Origin: Chloroflexota bacterium
Lineage (GTDB): Bacteria; Chloroflexota; UBA6077; JACCZL01
Direction: 5' to 3'
Length of the DNA stretch: 64,000 bases
Assembly: GCA_020850535.1 (NCBI GenBank)
Contig: JADZEM010000223.1
Span: 1-64,000, forward strand
Part shown: piece after piece, positions 14,658 through 23,701 of the stretch
How the letters are laid out: the number at the start of each line of letters is the position of its first letter
Numbering within the stretch: the stretch's first letter is position 1
Position numbers and translations under genes: made by a program
Notes under the pieces: generated by a model
The model's database searches: none
Told to the model about the DNA's origin: nothing
The model's input: the letters and a program-made list of their open reading frames with translations, nothing else

Positions 14658-17206
14658 GTCTCGCGCCTCCGGGTCTCGCTGGAGCGGAGCAGCAGGGCCA
14701 CGACCACGCCGAACCCGACGGCCAGGAAGAACAGCGGGATCGACAGTTGGAAGAGCGTCTCCGTGCTCGGCAGCTGTGTCGCGATGGGGCCGGCCAGGAC
14801 GGAGCGCCGCCGCACCTGGACCTCTTGCGTCTCGGAGGCAACGGTCTTGCCGGTGGCGTCCTCGGCCCAGAGGCGGATCGTCCAGGGTCCGGAGCGGACC
14901 GGCTGCCAGGGAATCGCCATCTGGAACGGCTCGCCGGCCAGGACGTCGGTCTTGAAATCGCCCAGCATGGTCGAGACGCCGTCGCTGGAGACACGCTCCA
15001 GGCGAACGGTCAGGTTCGGAGCATCGTGCAGGCCGAGGTTGGTGACCGAGATGCGGACCAGTCCGGAGGCGTCGGCGGTCAGCATCCGCCCGGCCTCGCT
15101 CTCGCCCCAGAAGTCGAGCGCAAATGACGCTTCCGTCAGCGGATCGAGCGAGAAGACGCCATCCGTCCCACTCGCCACCACGTACCGCCCCGGCCGCACG
15201 CCGCGCAGATCGAGGAGCTGCGGACCCTCGGAGCCAGTTTGTGCCTGCACGTCCAGCACGAAGCGGAAGCCGCCGCCACTCAGGGCGCGGAACTCGCCCA
15301 TCTGGACGCCGCTGATGCGCTGCTCCTCGCCCTCGAACTGCTGCTGCATCTGGCGAAGGTCGCCAGCCGCCGGCTGCTTGCCCAGCGCATCAACGGCCCC
15401 CTTCAGGGCGCGCGCCTCGTCGCCGGTAGTCGGCACGACGGCCTCGTAGACGGAGGGCTTGACGGCAGCCTTCCGCAGCACCAGCTGGCCGCTGTCGCCG
15501 TAGACCAGGAAGCCGCTCAGGACGTGCAGCTCGCGCGTCTCGGTGATCTGCCCCTCGCCGTCGGCTTCGACATAGGTCCAGGAGTCGAGCCAGCCATCCT
15601 GGTTGGTGTCGGCGTAGCGGACGGCCGAGCTCTGGTTGACCTGCCAGACCCCGCCGGTGGACTTCTGGAGGTGCAGGCGTCGGTCAACGGGGCTGAGGTA
15701 GAGCAGCGGCCGAATCCCGAACTCGAACGCGTATTCGCCTCGGAAGCCCGGGCGCATCCCGCTGAACTTGCCGGCCGGCGGGATCGAGATGCTGCCCCGC
15801 AGATAGGGGCCGGCCGCCCGGCTCTGCTCGGCGGCGCGCGGGTCCATCTGGATCAGTTCGTTGTAGGACTTCTCCTCGATGGGCGCCCACTCGTAGATGC
15901 CCTCGGAGCTGGCGTAGCCCGGCCCCTCGCGCGCCACGAACGTCGCCATGTCCCAGGTGCGCTCGGCGACCCACCGCGGCAGCCGCTCGTACGGCACGAT
16001 GCCGATGTCGAACCCGCCGATCTTCACGGTGTCGGTGATCAGGTGCCGGCCGGCCAGCCCGAGCTTGTAGTCCCAGATCAGGCCGTTCGGGTTGTGGTCC
16101 GTCCAGGTGTAGCGGATCTCGTTGGCGGCGGGGACGACGTTCTCGCCGTGGCGGTCGCCGGCCTCGTAGTAGCGGTGCCGGATGAACAGCTCTGGGCGGT
16201 GGTCATGGTCGCCGTCCAGATCGTAGTAGGCCATCATGTTCTCGAAGTTCGGCACGGTGCGTACGTCGGGCAGCAGGTAGGTCAGCGCGTTGATGTGGAA
16301 GCCCTGCTCGACGGGGTAGCCGATCAGGCCTGCGTCTACGATCCGCCCGCGTGTCCAGTCGACCTCGATGGTGGGGGCGGAGTCAAAGTAGCTGCCGGCC
16401 CGGTCGGCAGCGCCGCGCCCGAGCAGCGGCCAGAGGATGGCGGCGGCGTTCTCGCGCGGGTGGACGCGGCCGGAGTTGTACTGGACGCCCATGCGGTGCA
16501 GGCCCGACGACTCCGGCGACGGCGCGAGCAGCCGGTTGAGCATGTACTCGGGCGTACCGTCGCCGTCCTCGTCCGCGAAGATGGTCTCGGCGTCCACGCG
16601 GCCATCGCGCCTCATGGCGTTGACCAGCTCCTGTGAGTTCTCCTCGCCGGGAAACAGGCCGTCTTGTGCGAAGCGCAGGTTGTAGGACAGGCCGCCGTCG
16701 CCGCGCGTCCAGGTTGACCAGGTGGAAACGGTCAGGCGGGGGAAGCGCGTCTCGGTGATGACCGGCTGGCCCAGGGCGTTGACGTGGTACGCCACCATCC
16801 CGTCGCCGTCGTCGTCGTCGAACATGCGGGCCTCGACGCGCGTCTCGTCGACCCGCGCGAACTGGATGATCAGCTCGGCGCGGTTGTTGCCGCCCACGTC
16901 GAAGACCCAGGTGTCGTTCTCGAAGTCCGTGGCGGTGGCCCAGTCTTCGCTGGTGGCCATGTCCTCGCCGCCGTCGAAGACCTGGATGCGGTCAGCGCCG
17001 CCGGCGAAGTTCGACTCGATGGTGGTGAGGTCCATCCGACCGTCGCCGTTCTGGTCGGTCTGGAAGACGCGGCTGATCTCCAGCTCAGGCTGCGGCGTCG
17101 GGGTGGCCGTCTGGCCTTGCGCCACGGTCGGCGGCCCGATCAGCGCGGTGCTGCACGCGAACGCGAGCGCGCCGCCGAGAGCGATGGAGCGTAGACGCTG
17201 CTTCAT
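14654..17206 (-). CDS. large secreted/anchored protein with EF-hand-like calcium loops
   Basis: An 850-residue protein with a signal peptide (MKQRLRSIALGGALAFACST..., cleavage near AQGQ) and a C-terminal transmembrane helix (about residues 820–845, LFFLAVGFGVVVALLL) followed by a short basic tail. At least five D-x-D/N-x-D-G loops are visible, including DQNGDGRMD, DDDGDGMV, DEDGDGTPE and DTNQDGWLD, the pattern of calcium-binding dockerin or FG-GAP-like proteins. The C-terminal third looks like CARDB/Ig-like domains (VRISVTNLGLHDAPNLTVRLER). It is an exported, membrane-tethered calcium-dependent protein; its enzymatic role is unknown. Overlaps of four bases at both ends place it in the glycan operon. 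Confidence 0.75.
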   Translation of the reverse strand: MKQRLRSIALGGALAFACSTALIGPPTVAQGQTATPTPQPELEISRVFQTDQNGDGRMDLTTIESNFAGGADRIQVFDGGEDMATSEDWATATDFENDTWVFDVGGNNRAELIIQFARVDETRVEARMFDDDDGDGMVAYHVNALGQPVITETRFPRLTVSTWSTWTRGDGGLSYNLRFAQDGLFPGEENSQELVNAMRRDGRVDAETIFADEDGDGTPEYMLNRLLAPSPESSGLHRMGVQYNSGRVHPRENAAAILWPLLGRGAADRAGSYFDSAPTIEVDWTRGRIVDAGLIGYPVEQGFHINALTYLLPDVRTVPNFENMMAYYDLDGDHDHRPELFIRHRYYEAGDRHGENVVPAANEIRYTWTDHNPNGLIWDYKLGLAGRHLITDTVKIGGFDIGIVPYERLPRWVAERTWDMATFVAREGPGYASSEGIYEWAPIEEKSYNELIQMDPRAAEQSRAAGPYLRGSISIPPAGKFSGMRPGFRGEYAFEFGIRPLLYLSPVDRRLHLQKSTGGVWQVNQSSAVRYADTNQDGWLDSWTYVEADGEGQITETRELHVLSGFLVYGDSGQLVLRKAAVKPSVYEAVVPTTGDEARALKGAVDALGKQPAAGDLRQMQQQFEGEEQRISGVQMGEFRALSGGGFRFVLDVQAQTGSEGPQLLDLRGVRPGRYVVASGTDGVFSLDPLTEASFALDFWGESEAGRMLTADASGLVRISVTNLGLHDAPNLTVRLERVSSDGVSTMLGDFKTDVLAGEPFQMAIPWQPVRSGPWTIRLWAEDATGKTVASETQEVQVRRRSVLAGPIATQLPSTETLFQLSIPLFFLAVGFGVVVALLLRSSETRRRET

Positions 17207-18435
17207 GCGGTCCCCCGGGCAAGGTCCGGATGGTCGGGCGTGGCCGTGTCGCGGGCCGGCGTCCGCCCGTACAGCAGGTCGAGCTGCGCCGCCGAGGCAG
17301 CCCACGAGAATTGCGCGGCGTGCTGACGGCCACCCTCGCCGAGCCGACGCCGCAGCTCCGGATCGGCGATGAGCGTCCGCATGGCGGCCAGCAGGGCGTC
17401 CTCGTCGCCGGGCGGCACGGTGATGCCGCAGGCCGGCGTCACGATCTCGGGCAGACCGCCGGTCGCCGAGGCGATCACTGGCCGACTGCTCGCCGCCGCT
17501 TCGAGCGCCACCAGCCCGAACGCTTCGTGCCAGACGGACGGCACAACCAGGATGTCGGCAGCGGCGTAGACGGCTGGCATCTCGCGGGATGGCACGTTCC
17601 CGAGCGCCCGCACGGCCCCCGAGGCGATGCCGTCCGCCAGTGCGGCGTAGACGGTCTGGTCGTAGCCGCCGTCGTCCTCGCGGTGGACCCGGCCGCCCCA
17701 GAGATCGCGCCCGCCGGCCAGCACCAGCCGCGCTGCTCCCGTGCCCAGACGCTCGTAGGCCCGCGCCAGATGCAGGACGCCCTTCTCCGGCACGACGGCC
17801 CCGGCGTAGAGCAGCACCGGCTCGTCGCGGCGGACGCCCCAGGAGGCTCGCAACTGGGCGGCCTGCTCGGCCACCTGCGAGCCGCCGTACCGCCCATACT
17901 CGACGCCGCAGTAGACCGTGTGGACGTTGCCAGCCGCGCCCAGCCCGCGCCTGACCTGGGCCGTCACAAAGTGGCTGTTGCCGACCTGGACATGGCTGGT
18001 CCGGGCCACCAGGGCGAAATCAGCCGGTGAGAAATCGGTCCGAACGCCCCGCGTACTGACGTAGAGTGGGTCGGCGTGGAAGTGGATCACGCGGCGGCCG
18101 ACCGGCAGGCCGCGCAGGTAGTAGTAGTTGTGGGCATGCACCACGTCCGGCCGCAGCTTGAGGCAGTACAGCAGGTTCGCCAGGTGCGTTCGGAAATCGA
18201 TGGACCGCCCGGCCACGCGCACCTGCCCCCACGAGACCGCCCGACGCACGGCGAGGCGGACGCCCCGCCAGCGCGTCTCCCAGGCCTCCGCGCCGACTGC
18301 CAGGATCGTCACGTCGTGGCCGCGCTGCACCTGGGCGGCCGCCAGCTCCAGCGCGGCCCGAACCACCCCGCTGCTGCCGGTGGTGTCCGGTTGCCGCGGC
18401 AGGCGGCGGTCGCCGAGCAGGTGCAGGATTCTCAT
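17203..18435 (-). CDS. GT4-family glycosyltransferase
   Basis: A 410-residue GT-B protein starting MRILHLLGDRRLP. The donor-binding domain shows LLYAGAVVPEKGVLHL, the E-x7-E motif in HEAFGLVALEAAASSRPVIAS, and GGLPEIVTP. The N-terminal domain has DVVHAHNYYYLRGLP and HFHADPLY. ATG 18435 overlaps the flippase stop by four bases; the much longer upstream frame is the flippase gene read in another frame. It is one of three glycosyltransferases of the locus (two GT4, one GT2), suggesting a repeat unit of several sugars. Confidence 0.87.
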   Translation of the reverse strand: MRILHLLGDRRLPRQPDTTGSSGVVRAALELAAAQVQRGHDVTILAVGAEAWETRWRGVRLAVRRAVSWGQVRVAGRSIDFRTHLANLLYCLKLRPDVVHAHNYYYLRGLPVGRRVIHFHADPLYVSTRGVRTDFSPADFALVARTSHVQVGNSHFVTAQVRRGLGAAGNVHTVYCGVEYGRYGGSQVAEQAAQLRASWGVRRDEPVLLYAGAVVPEKGVLHLARAYERLGTGAARLVLAGGRDLWGGRVHREDDGGYDQTVYAALADGIASGAVRALGNVPSREMPAVYAAADILVVPSVWHEAFGLVALEAAASSRPVIASATGGLPEIVTPACGITVPPGDEDALLAAMRTLIADPELRRRLGEGGRQHAAQFSWAASAAQLDLLYGRTPARDTATPDHPDLARGTA

Positions 18436-20027
18436 GGGGTGCCGCCGCGCAAGCTGAGCAGCAGCTTGAGGTAGCCGAGCCACCAGAGCAGCCCGACGTA
18501 GGCCACGGCGGCCGCGACGATCGCCAGCACCAGCCCGAGCAGGTCCGGCATCAGCTCGTGGATGACCGTCGGCAGGATGTAGGTACTGACGATGCCGGCC
18601 GCCAGGATCGTGCCGGCCCGCTTCCAGGGCAGATCGAGCCTGTAGAACAGGTACGCACAGACCATCAGCATGGTGGCGGTCGTCAGCTGCGAGACGGTGT
18701 TCGCCATCGCGCTGCCCACGGCGCCGTAGCGCGGCACCAGCACGAGGTTTGCCAGGATGCTGACGGTGGCGGAGATCAGCCCGAGCCGCACGTGCAGCCA
18801 GATACCGCCGATGGCGCTGATGGTCAGCCCGAAGACGGCGGTGATGACGCCCGGCAGCAGCCCGGCGAACAGCACCTGCGCGACCGGGATCGAGGGCGCA
18901 ACCTTCTCGCCGTAGACGAGCGGCAGCAGGAACGGGAGCATCGCCAGCCCGCCCAGGCTGACCGGTGCGGCGTACAGGCTCGCCAGCTCGACGGCCTGGT
19001 GCAGCCGCCGCCGGATGCCGGCCCAGTCGCCGGCGCCGTAGTCGTGCGAGATGGCCGGGTAGTAGCCCTGCACGAGCGCCCATCCGAGCGCCAGAAACAG
19101 GCTGAACCCGGTGAAGGCGAGGCTGTAGTAGCCGATCTGATCCAGGGTGCTCTCGCGCTCCAGGAAGAAGACGCCCGAGCGCTGCCAGATGAGCTGATCG
19201 GAGAACTGGACGAACGCCGCCGGCGCGGCGAAGGCAACGTACCGCCGCAGGATCGCCGTGTCCGGCAGCCCGAGGCGCGGCAGGCTGAGCTTCGGCAGGG
19301 ACCACCCGACGACGGCCAGCAGCCCCAGGCACGGCGCGGCGTTCAGCGCCAGCGCGGCGATCAGGAAGCCGGTCACGTGCCAGTGCAGCCAGACCGCCAC
19401 GCCGATCAGTGCGAGGTGGACGCCCGTCGCCAGGATCGTGACGATGGAGACCGGGCGGTAGCGCTGGTCAGCCCAGAGGTGGGAGCGGAGCACGGCGGTC
19501 AGGGCGACCGGGATGACGCTCAGGGCGATGACGAGCTGGTAGGTGCGGTCTGGGAGCCCGTTCGTGAAGGCCCAGGCCACCAGCGCCAGGGCGATCGTAA
19601 GGTTGAGCGCCAGCAGGATCGCGACCACGAGGCCAGAGAGCATTCCGGCCTGATCGTCGAGCTGCTCGCCGCGCAGCTCCGAGCGGATCTTGGTCAGCGC
19701 GTTGGGCAGCGCCAGCGAGCCGAGCGTCCCCAGGATGCTGGCGAGCCACAGGTAGTAGCTGAACGCGCCGTACTCGTCCGGGGTCAGCCCCCGCACGATG
19801 ACGACCGAGCCGACCAGTCCGGCCACCGCGCCGGCCAGACTCGCGAGGCTGCTCCAGAGGCCATTGCGGACCGCCAGGGTGCTGGAGGCGCGCTGATGCG
19901 GGCGCGCCTCGCCGGGGGTGGCCGCCCCCGCGTTGAGCGGGGGCAGTGCAGCGGCCTGGACGGCCGGCACAGGCGTCAGGCGAGACCGCCGTGCGCCCGC
20001 ATTTGAAGAGAACGGTCGAATGGTCAC
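18432..20027 (-). CDS. Wzx-type polysaccharide flippase (MATE/MVF-like)
   Basis: A 531-residue protein with a polar N-terminal extension of about 55 residues and then about 13–14 hydrophobic segments. The family-like start of the membrane part is NGLWSSLASLAGAVAGLVGSVVIVRGLTPDEYGAFSY (quoted only in part as the pattern 'N..S...G...V.R.L.P.EYG.'), typical of polysaccharide transporters that flip lipid-linked repeat units. Its neighbours are three glycosyltransferases and sugar-nucleotide genes, so it is probably the exporter of the glycan. It is coupled to both neighbours by ATGA overlaps. Confidence 0.85.
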   Translation of the reverse strand: MTIRPFSSNAGARRSRLTPVPAVQAAALPPLNAGAATPGEARPHQRASSTLAVRNGLWSSLASLAGAVAGLVGSVVIVRGLTPDEYGAFSYYLWLASILGTLGSLALPNALTKIRSELRGEQLDDQAGMLSGLVVAILLALNLTIALALVAWAFTNGLPDRTYQLVIALSVIPVALTAVLRSHLWADQRYRPVSIVTILATGVHLALIGVAVWLHWHVTGFLIAALALNAAPCLGLLAVVGWSLPKLSLPRLGLPDTAILRRYVAFAAPAAFVQFSDQLIWQRSGVFFLERESTLDQIGYYSLAFTGFSLFLALGWALVQGYYPAISHDYGAGDWAGIRRRLHQAVELASLYAAPVSLGGLAMLPFLLPLVYGEKVAPSIPVAQVLFAGLLPGVITAVFGLTISAIGGIWLHVRLGLISATVSILANLVLVPRYGAVGSAMANTVSQLTTATMLMVCAYLFYRLDLPWKRAGTILAAGIVSTYILPTVIHELMPDLLGLVLAIVAAAVAYVGLLWWLGYLKLLLSLRGGTP

Positions 20028-22561
20028 CGGCCGCCCCCTGATACGCCCAGCGTCCAGTTGGCGGATGTGACGTTCGGGCCGACGACCTTGCCGCGCTCTT
20101 GCACGACGGCTTCCAGGCCAGTACTGATCTCAATCACGTTGTCTTTCACCTCGTACCGCCCAATGGTTCCATCGGCTCCAGCGCAGTTGATGGTCTGCCC
20201 AGAGACGTTCACGAGCTGTCGAGCATTCCGCACGCGATTGCCGATCACCTTGCTGCCAATGTGCTCGTAGGGGAGGTTCGCCCACCGCTGCGAGCAGCGA
20301 TTGGCGAAGTCGGCCAGCATCTGGACGCCCCCCTTGACCTGATTGCCGGTGATCAGGGCGTTTGCGCCGGTGTAGCTGACGATCGAGTAGAGGCTCCGAC
20401 CGTTGGCATCGGCGTTGAACGTGTTGTTTGCGACGACGATGTAGTTGGAGTGGCGCATTTCGCCGGGATCCCACTGGTCGTTGCCGTTGAGATCCAGCGA
20501 GAAGTCGTCGTTGGTCAGGAACAGCAGGCCGCCAGAGCCGAAGCCCGGCTCGATGGTCGAACCGATGACGCCTGAGCCCTGCGCGCCGTCGAAGTAGAGC
20601 GCGTACCGCTCGTTGCCCACGAAGTGGCTGCCGCGTACCCAGATGTTGTCGAGCATGGCCGTCGCCGAGATCAGGCCACGGTGATGCTCCTTCGGGTCGG
20701 CGTAGTTCTGCAGGGTGATGTTGTCGAACAGCACATCTCGGGCCGCGCTCAGGCTGATGGCTTGCAGCGCGGTCCCTTCGCCGTCGAACGTCAGGTTCTT
20801 GAAGTAGATGTTCTGGATGCGCTCGGTGGTGGCGCAGCGCAGAGCGTCCGGATCCTTCCTGGCAAACGCCGTGTTGAACGGGCCGTAATCCAGCCCCACG
20901 GTGCAGCCGGAGATCTGGGCGGGGCCTCCCTTGAGGATCGCGCCGCCGTCTGAGACGAAGTGGACGTTGCTCTTGCCCACGAGCTTGAAGGCCGCGCTGT
21001 AGGAGCCCGGCTCGAAGTAGAGCGTCCCGCCGTTGCCCGGCAGCGCGTCGATGGCCGTCTGGATGTTGCCGCCGTACTGGCGGGCCACGTTGACGACGTT
21101 CGGCGGCGAGACGATGGCGTCCTCGGAGATGTGGCAGAGGCTGTCCGGGTTGAGCGGGTGCCCCGCCCACCATTTGGTGACCTCGGCGGTGTAGTCCACG
21201 GGGTACGGCGGGACGCCGCCCTCGTAGGCGCCGGCCGCCGTCTGGCCGTCTTCGACCAGCTCGAAGACGGCGCCGCTGCCGGCCTCGAAGGGGATCGGCT
21301 GGCCCAGCTCGTAGCTGCGGCAGTCGTTCCCGGTCAGGCTGCGGAGCCGGCCGCCGATCTTCGAGGTGATCGCCACCTCGTGCGCCCGCAGCACGTCGCG
21401 GTTGACGACCACGGCGAGCTTGCGGCCATCATCGCGCTGGAGCGTGCTGACGTAGGCGCTGTTGTCGCCGCTGACCTGGAAGGCGTCATCCGCCTTGACC
21501 GAGCGGACCAGCGACTCCCGCACCGGCCGGATCTGCGTTGCGAAGTTGGCAACCTCCGTCATCAGGCCAGGGTTGTCCTTCAGGCCGGTCCAGCCCTGCT
21601 GCGAGCTGTAGACGAACCAGAAGATGCCTGTTGCGCCCTCGCCCACGGCCAGCCAGTTCTGGACGCGCAGCTCAGCCGGGATCGGCTGGCGCAGCTCCTC
21701 CTTGAAGCTGTGGGTCTGGAGGATCATCCAGAGCGGTGTGCCGGGCTCTCGCTGCTGGCTGACTGCCCGCACGTAGCTGATGAAGTCCATGAACCAGTAG
21801 CCGTAGCCCGTCATCGAGAGATCGCCGACGGGGTTCTTGAAGCCGAACGGGTACACGTCGATCAGGAGCACGCGCGGCTTCGCCGCCTGGTAGAGCGGCT
21901 GCGCGCGATCCAGCCCGATCAAGATCGGCATGGCCGGGCGCTCCGGATCGAGCGTGTGGAAGACGTCCGTCAACACCGCCAGCTTGTCCTTCAGGTCGAG
22001 CGTCGGCTCGTCGGCGATGGAGTACCCCTTCAGGCTGGGGTGCCCGGCCAGCCGCTCGATGGCCGGCCGCACGAGCGCCTCGGCGCGGGCGCGGTCGGCT
22101 GGGGCGTCGTCCGCCCACCAGGGCTGCTGCAGATCGGTCAGCGCAAAGAAGACGTTCATCCCGAGCCGGTCCGAGACGTCCAGCAGGCTGGCGTCGCGGC
22201 TGGCGTAGCTGTTGGTCAGCAGCACCGAGTCGAGGCCGCGCGCCTGGAGGTCGGTCAGCATCGCCTCGAACCGCCCGCCGCGCCCGCCGATCATCTGGGC
22301 GTCCTCGAACACGCCGAGCGGGAACGTGGCGTTGATCGAGTTCGGGCTGGCGGCTGCGACGCTCACGGTTGACTGTGCTGCGCGCGGCGAGCGCAGGATA
22401 CCCGCGCTCACCACCACGAGGATGGCCAGAACGGCCGAAAGCCCGAGCAAGATGAGCCGCAACACGCTGCGCGGGCGCCCCGCAGTTCGTGGAGGTGGTG
22501 GCAGCGGCGGCCGGGCGGATCGTGACGGCTGCGGCCGGCTGGGCGGCGACGGGTGCCCCAC
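20024..22561 (-). CDS. membrane-anchored glycosidase-like plus right-handed beta-helix protein (paralogue 1)
   Basis: An 845-residue protein with a Pro-rich cytoplasmic tail, one transmembrane segment (about 33–56), a TIM-barrel-like glycosidase domain (about 80–425: FPLGVFEDAQ, LKGYSIADEPT with a candidate acid/base Glu, ATGIFWFVYSSQQGW) and then a parallel beta-helix domain (about 440–840: WWAGHPLNPDS, GGTLYFEPGSY, NIYFKNLTFDG). Inside the helix, DLNGNDQWDPGE is an EF-hand-like loop. The two domains are also found, in opposite order, in the protein at 36252–39803. A pectate-lyase or C5-epimerase-like action on polysaccharide is possible but unproven. GTG 22561 starts five bases after the GT2 stop. 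Confidence 0.8.
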   Translation of the reverse strand: MGHPSPPSRPQPSRSARPPLPPPPRTAGRPRSVLRLILLGLSAVLAILVVVSAGILRSPRAAQSTVSVAAASPNSINATFPLGVFEDAQMIGGRGGRFEAMLTDLQARGLDSVLLTNSYASRDASLLDVSDRLGMNVFFALTDLQQPWWADDAPADRARAEALVRPAIERLAGHPSLKGYSIADEPTLDLKDKLAVLTDVFHTLDPERPAMPILIGLDRAQPLYQAAKPRVLLIDVYPFGFKNPVGDLSMTGYGYWFMDFISYVRAVSQQREPGTPLWMILQTHSFKEELRQPIPAELRVQNWLAVGEGATGIFWFVYSSQQGWTGLKDNPGLMTEVANFATQIRPVRESLVRSVKADDAFQVSGDNSAYVSTLQRDDGRKLAVVVNRDVLRAHEVAITSKIGGRLRSLTGNDCRSYELGQPIPFEAGSGAVFELVEDGQTAAGAYEGGVPPYPVDYTAEVTKWWAGHPLNPDSLCHISEDAIVSPPNVVNVARQYGGNIQTAIDALPGNGGTLYFEPGSYSAAFKLVGKSNVHFVSDGGAILKGGPAQISGCTVGLDYGPFNTAFARKDPDALRCATTERIQNIYFKNLTFDGEGTALQAISLSAARDVLFDNITLQNYADPKEHHRGLISATAMLDNIWVRGSHFVGNERYALYFDGAQGSGVIGSTIEPGFGSGGLLFLTNDDFSLDLNGNDQWDPGEMRHSNYIVVANNTFNADANGRSLYSIVSYTGANALITGNQVKGGVQMLADFANRCSQRWANLPYEHIGSKVIGNRVRNARQLVNVSGQTINCAGADGTIGRYEVKDNVIEISTGLEAVVQERGKVVGPNVTSANWTLGVSGGGR

Positions 22562-22566
22562 GCGAA

Positions 22567-23601
22567 TCAGCCTGTTCTCGCCTGAGCGCGGGGTGCGGCA
22601 GCACGCAAGCCTCGCATGGCGGTGGAGGTCGAGTAGGTCAGACGCCAGAGGCCGCTGCGGACCTTTGGCGAGACGGGCAGCGCCGAGATCGCCCCGGCCA
22701 CCATCACGTCGAGACGCCGGCCGCCGGACCGGCGGGCCGTCTCAAGCGCTGCGCCGGCCTCGTCGGCGGAGCCGGAGTGCAGGAGGTTGAAGCCGAGGTT
22801 CGCGGCGCGCTCCTGGACGGCCTGCCTGCGCGCACGTTCGAGGGCGGGTGGGCAGACCGGCGCGAAGCCTTCGGTCAGCAGGCGGATCTCCTCCCGCAGG
22901 CGCGGCACGAGGTTCGCCGGCATGGTGAGCGCATCCGGGTGCTTGCGGAAGTAGGCCAGCGGCTCGTCCAGGTAGTAGGCCTGCGCGCCACGCCCAAACA
23001 GCTGGAGGTACAGGCTCCAGTCCATCGTAGCGGTGTAGCGGTTGTCCCACAGCTCGCCGGGCGGGCGGGGATGGATGCGCTCGACGGCGGCCCGCCGAGC
23101 CAGGGCCGTCGGGTAGCAGATGTAGCAGCCGCGAATCAGCTCGCGCAGGGCCTGGTGCCGGCCAGCCGGCGGCAGCGCCGTCCAGAGGTCCGACCAGCAG
23201 TTGAGGATCGCGCCCTCGGCGTCGGTGCGGTAGGAGTCGGTGTGGACGAGGGTCACGTCCGGCTCGCGGTCCATCACGCCGACCGTCTTCTCAAGGTACG
23301 TCGGCGCCCAGCGGTCATCGGACGGCAGGCAGACCCAGAACTCGGCGTCCGGCGAGGACCGCGCATACGCGAGGTTGAAGTTCCGCGTCAGGCCGACGTT
23401 CTCGTCGTTGCGGAAGTAGCGGACGCGGGAGTCCCGGGCCGCGTACTCGCGGACCAGCGCCTCGGTGTCATCCGTGGACGCGTTGTCGCTGACGATGATC
23501 TCGAAGTCCGGCATCGTCTGGGACAGGGCGCTGTCGAGCGCGTCTGGCAGGAAGCGCGCACGGTTCCAGGTCGCCAACAGGATGCTGACGCGCGGTGTCA
23601 A
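22567..23601 (-). CDS. GT2-family glycosyltransferase
   Basis: A 344-residue family-2 glycosyltransferase with an N-terminal GT-A fold: VSILLATWNRARFL, DFEIIVSDNASTDDT, VGLTRNFNLA, and the metal-binding region PSDDRW. The C-terminal third is helical and Arg-rich without a clear membrane anchor. It probably initiates or extends the repeat unit of the locus. The start is TTG 23601 with GGAGG-like sequence upstream; no nearer alternative fits the conserved beta-strand 1. Confidence 0.85.
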   Translation of the reverse strand: MTPRVSILLATWNRARFLPDALDSALSQTMPDFEIIVSDNASTDDTEALVREYAARDSRVRYFRNDENVGLTRNFNLAYARSSPDAEFWVCLPSDDRWAPTYLEKTVGVMDREPDVTLVHTDSYRTDAEGAILNCWSDLWTALPPAGRHQALRELIRGCYICYPTALARRAAVERIHPRPPGELWDNRYTATMDWSLYLQLFGRGAQAYYLDEPLAYFRKHPDALTMPANLVPRLREEIRLLTEGFAPVCPPALERARRQAVQERAANLGFNLLHSGSADEAGAALETARRSGGRRLDVMVAGAISALPVSPKVRSGLWRLTYSTSTAMRGLRAAAPRAQARTG

Positions 23602-23701
23602 GGATCACTCCTCCGCTCGCTCCTGGGGAGCTGAACTGGGCCGCTGATGAGGTGGTGGGCGAGGCGGCGCGGCGGGGAGGCTCGCGTCGCCCCCGCGCGA
23701 A

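Noticed and set aside
13068-15449. 793-residue open frame on the plus strand
   Set aside because: It is antisense to the membrane protein and Ca-loop protein genes; the composition (Asp/Arg/Gln/Val-rich, no fold-like pattern) is the usual antisense frame in GC-rich DNA.
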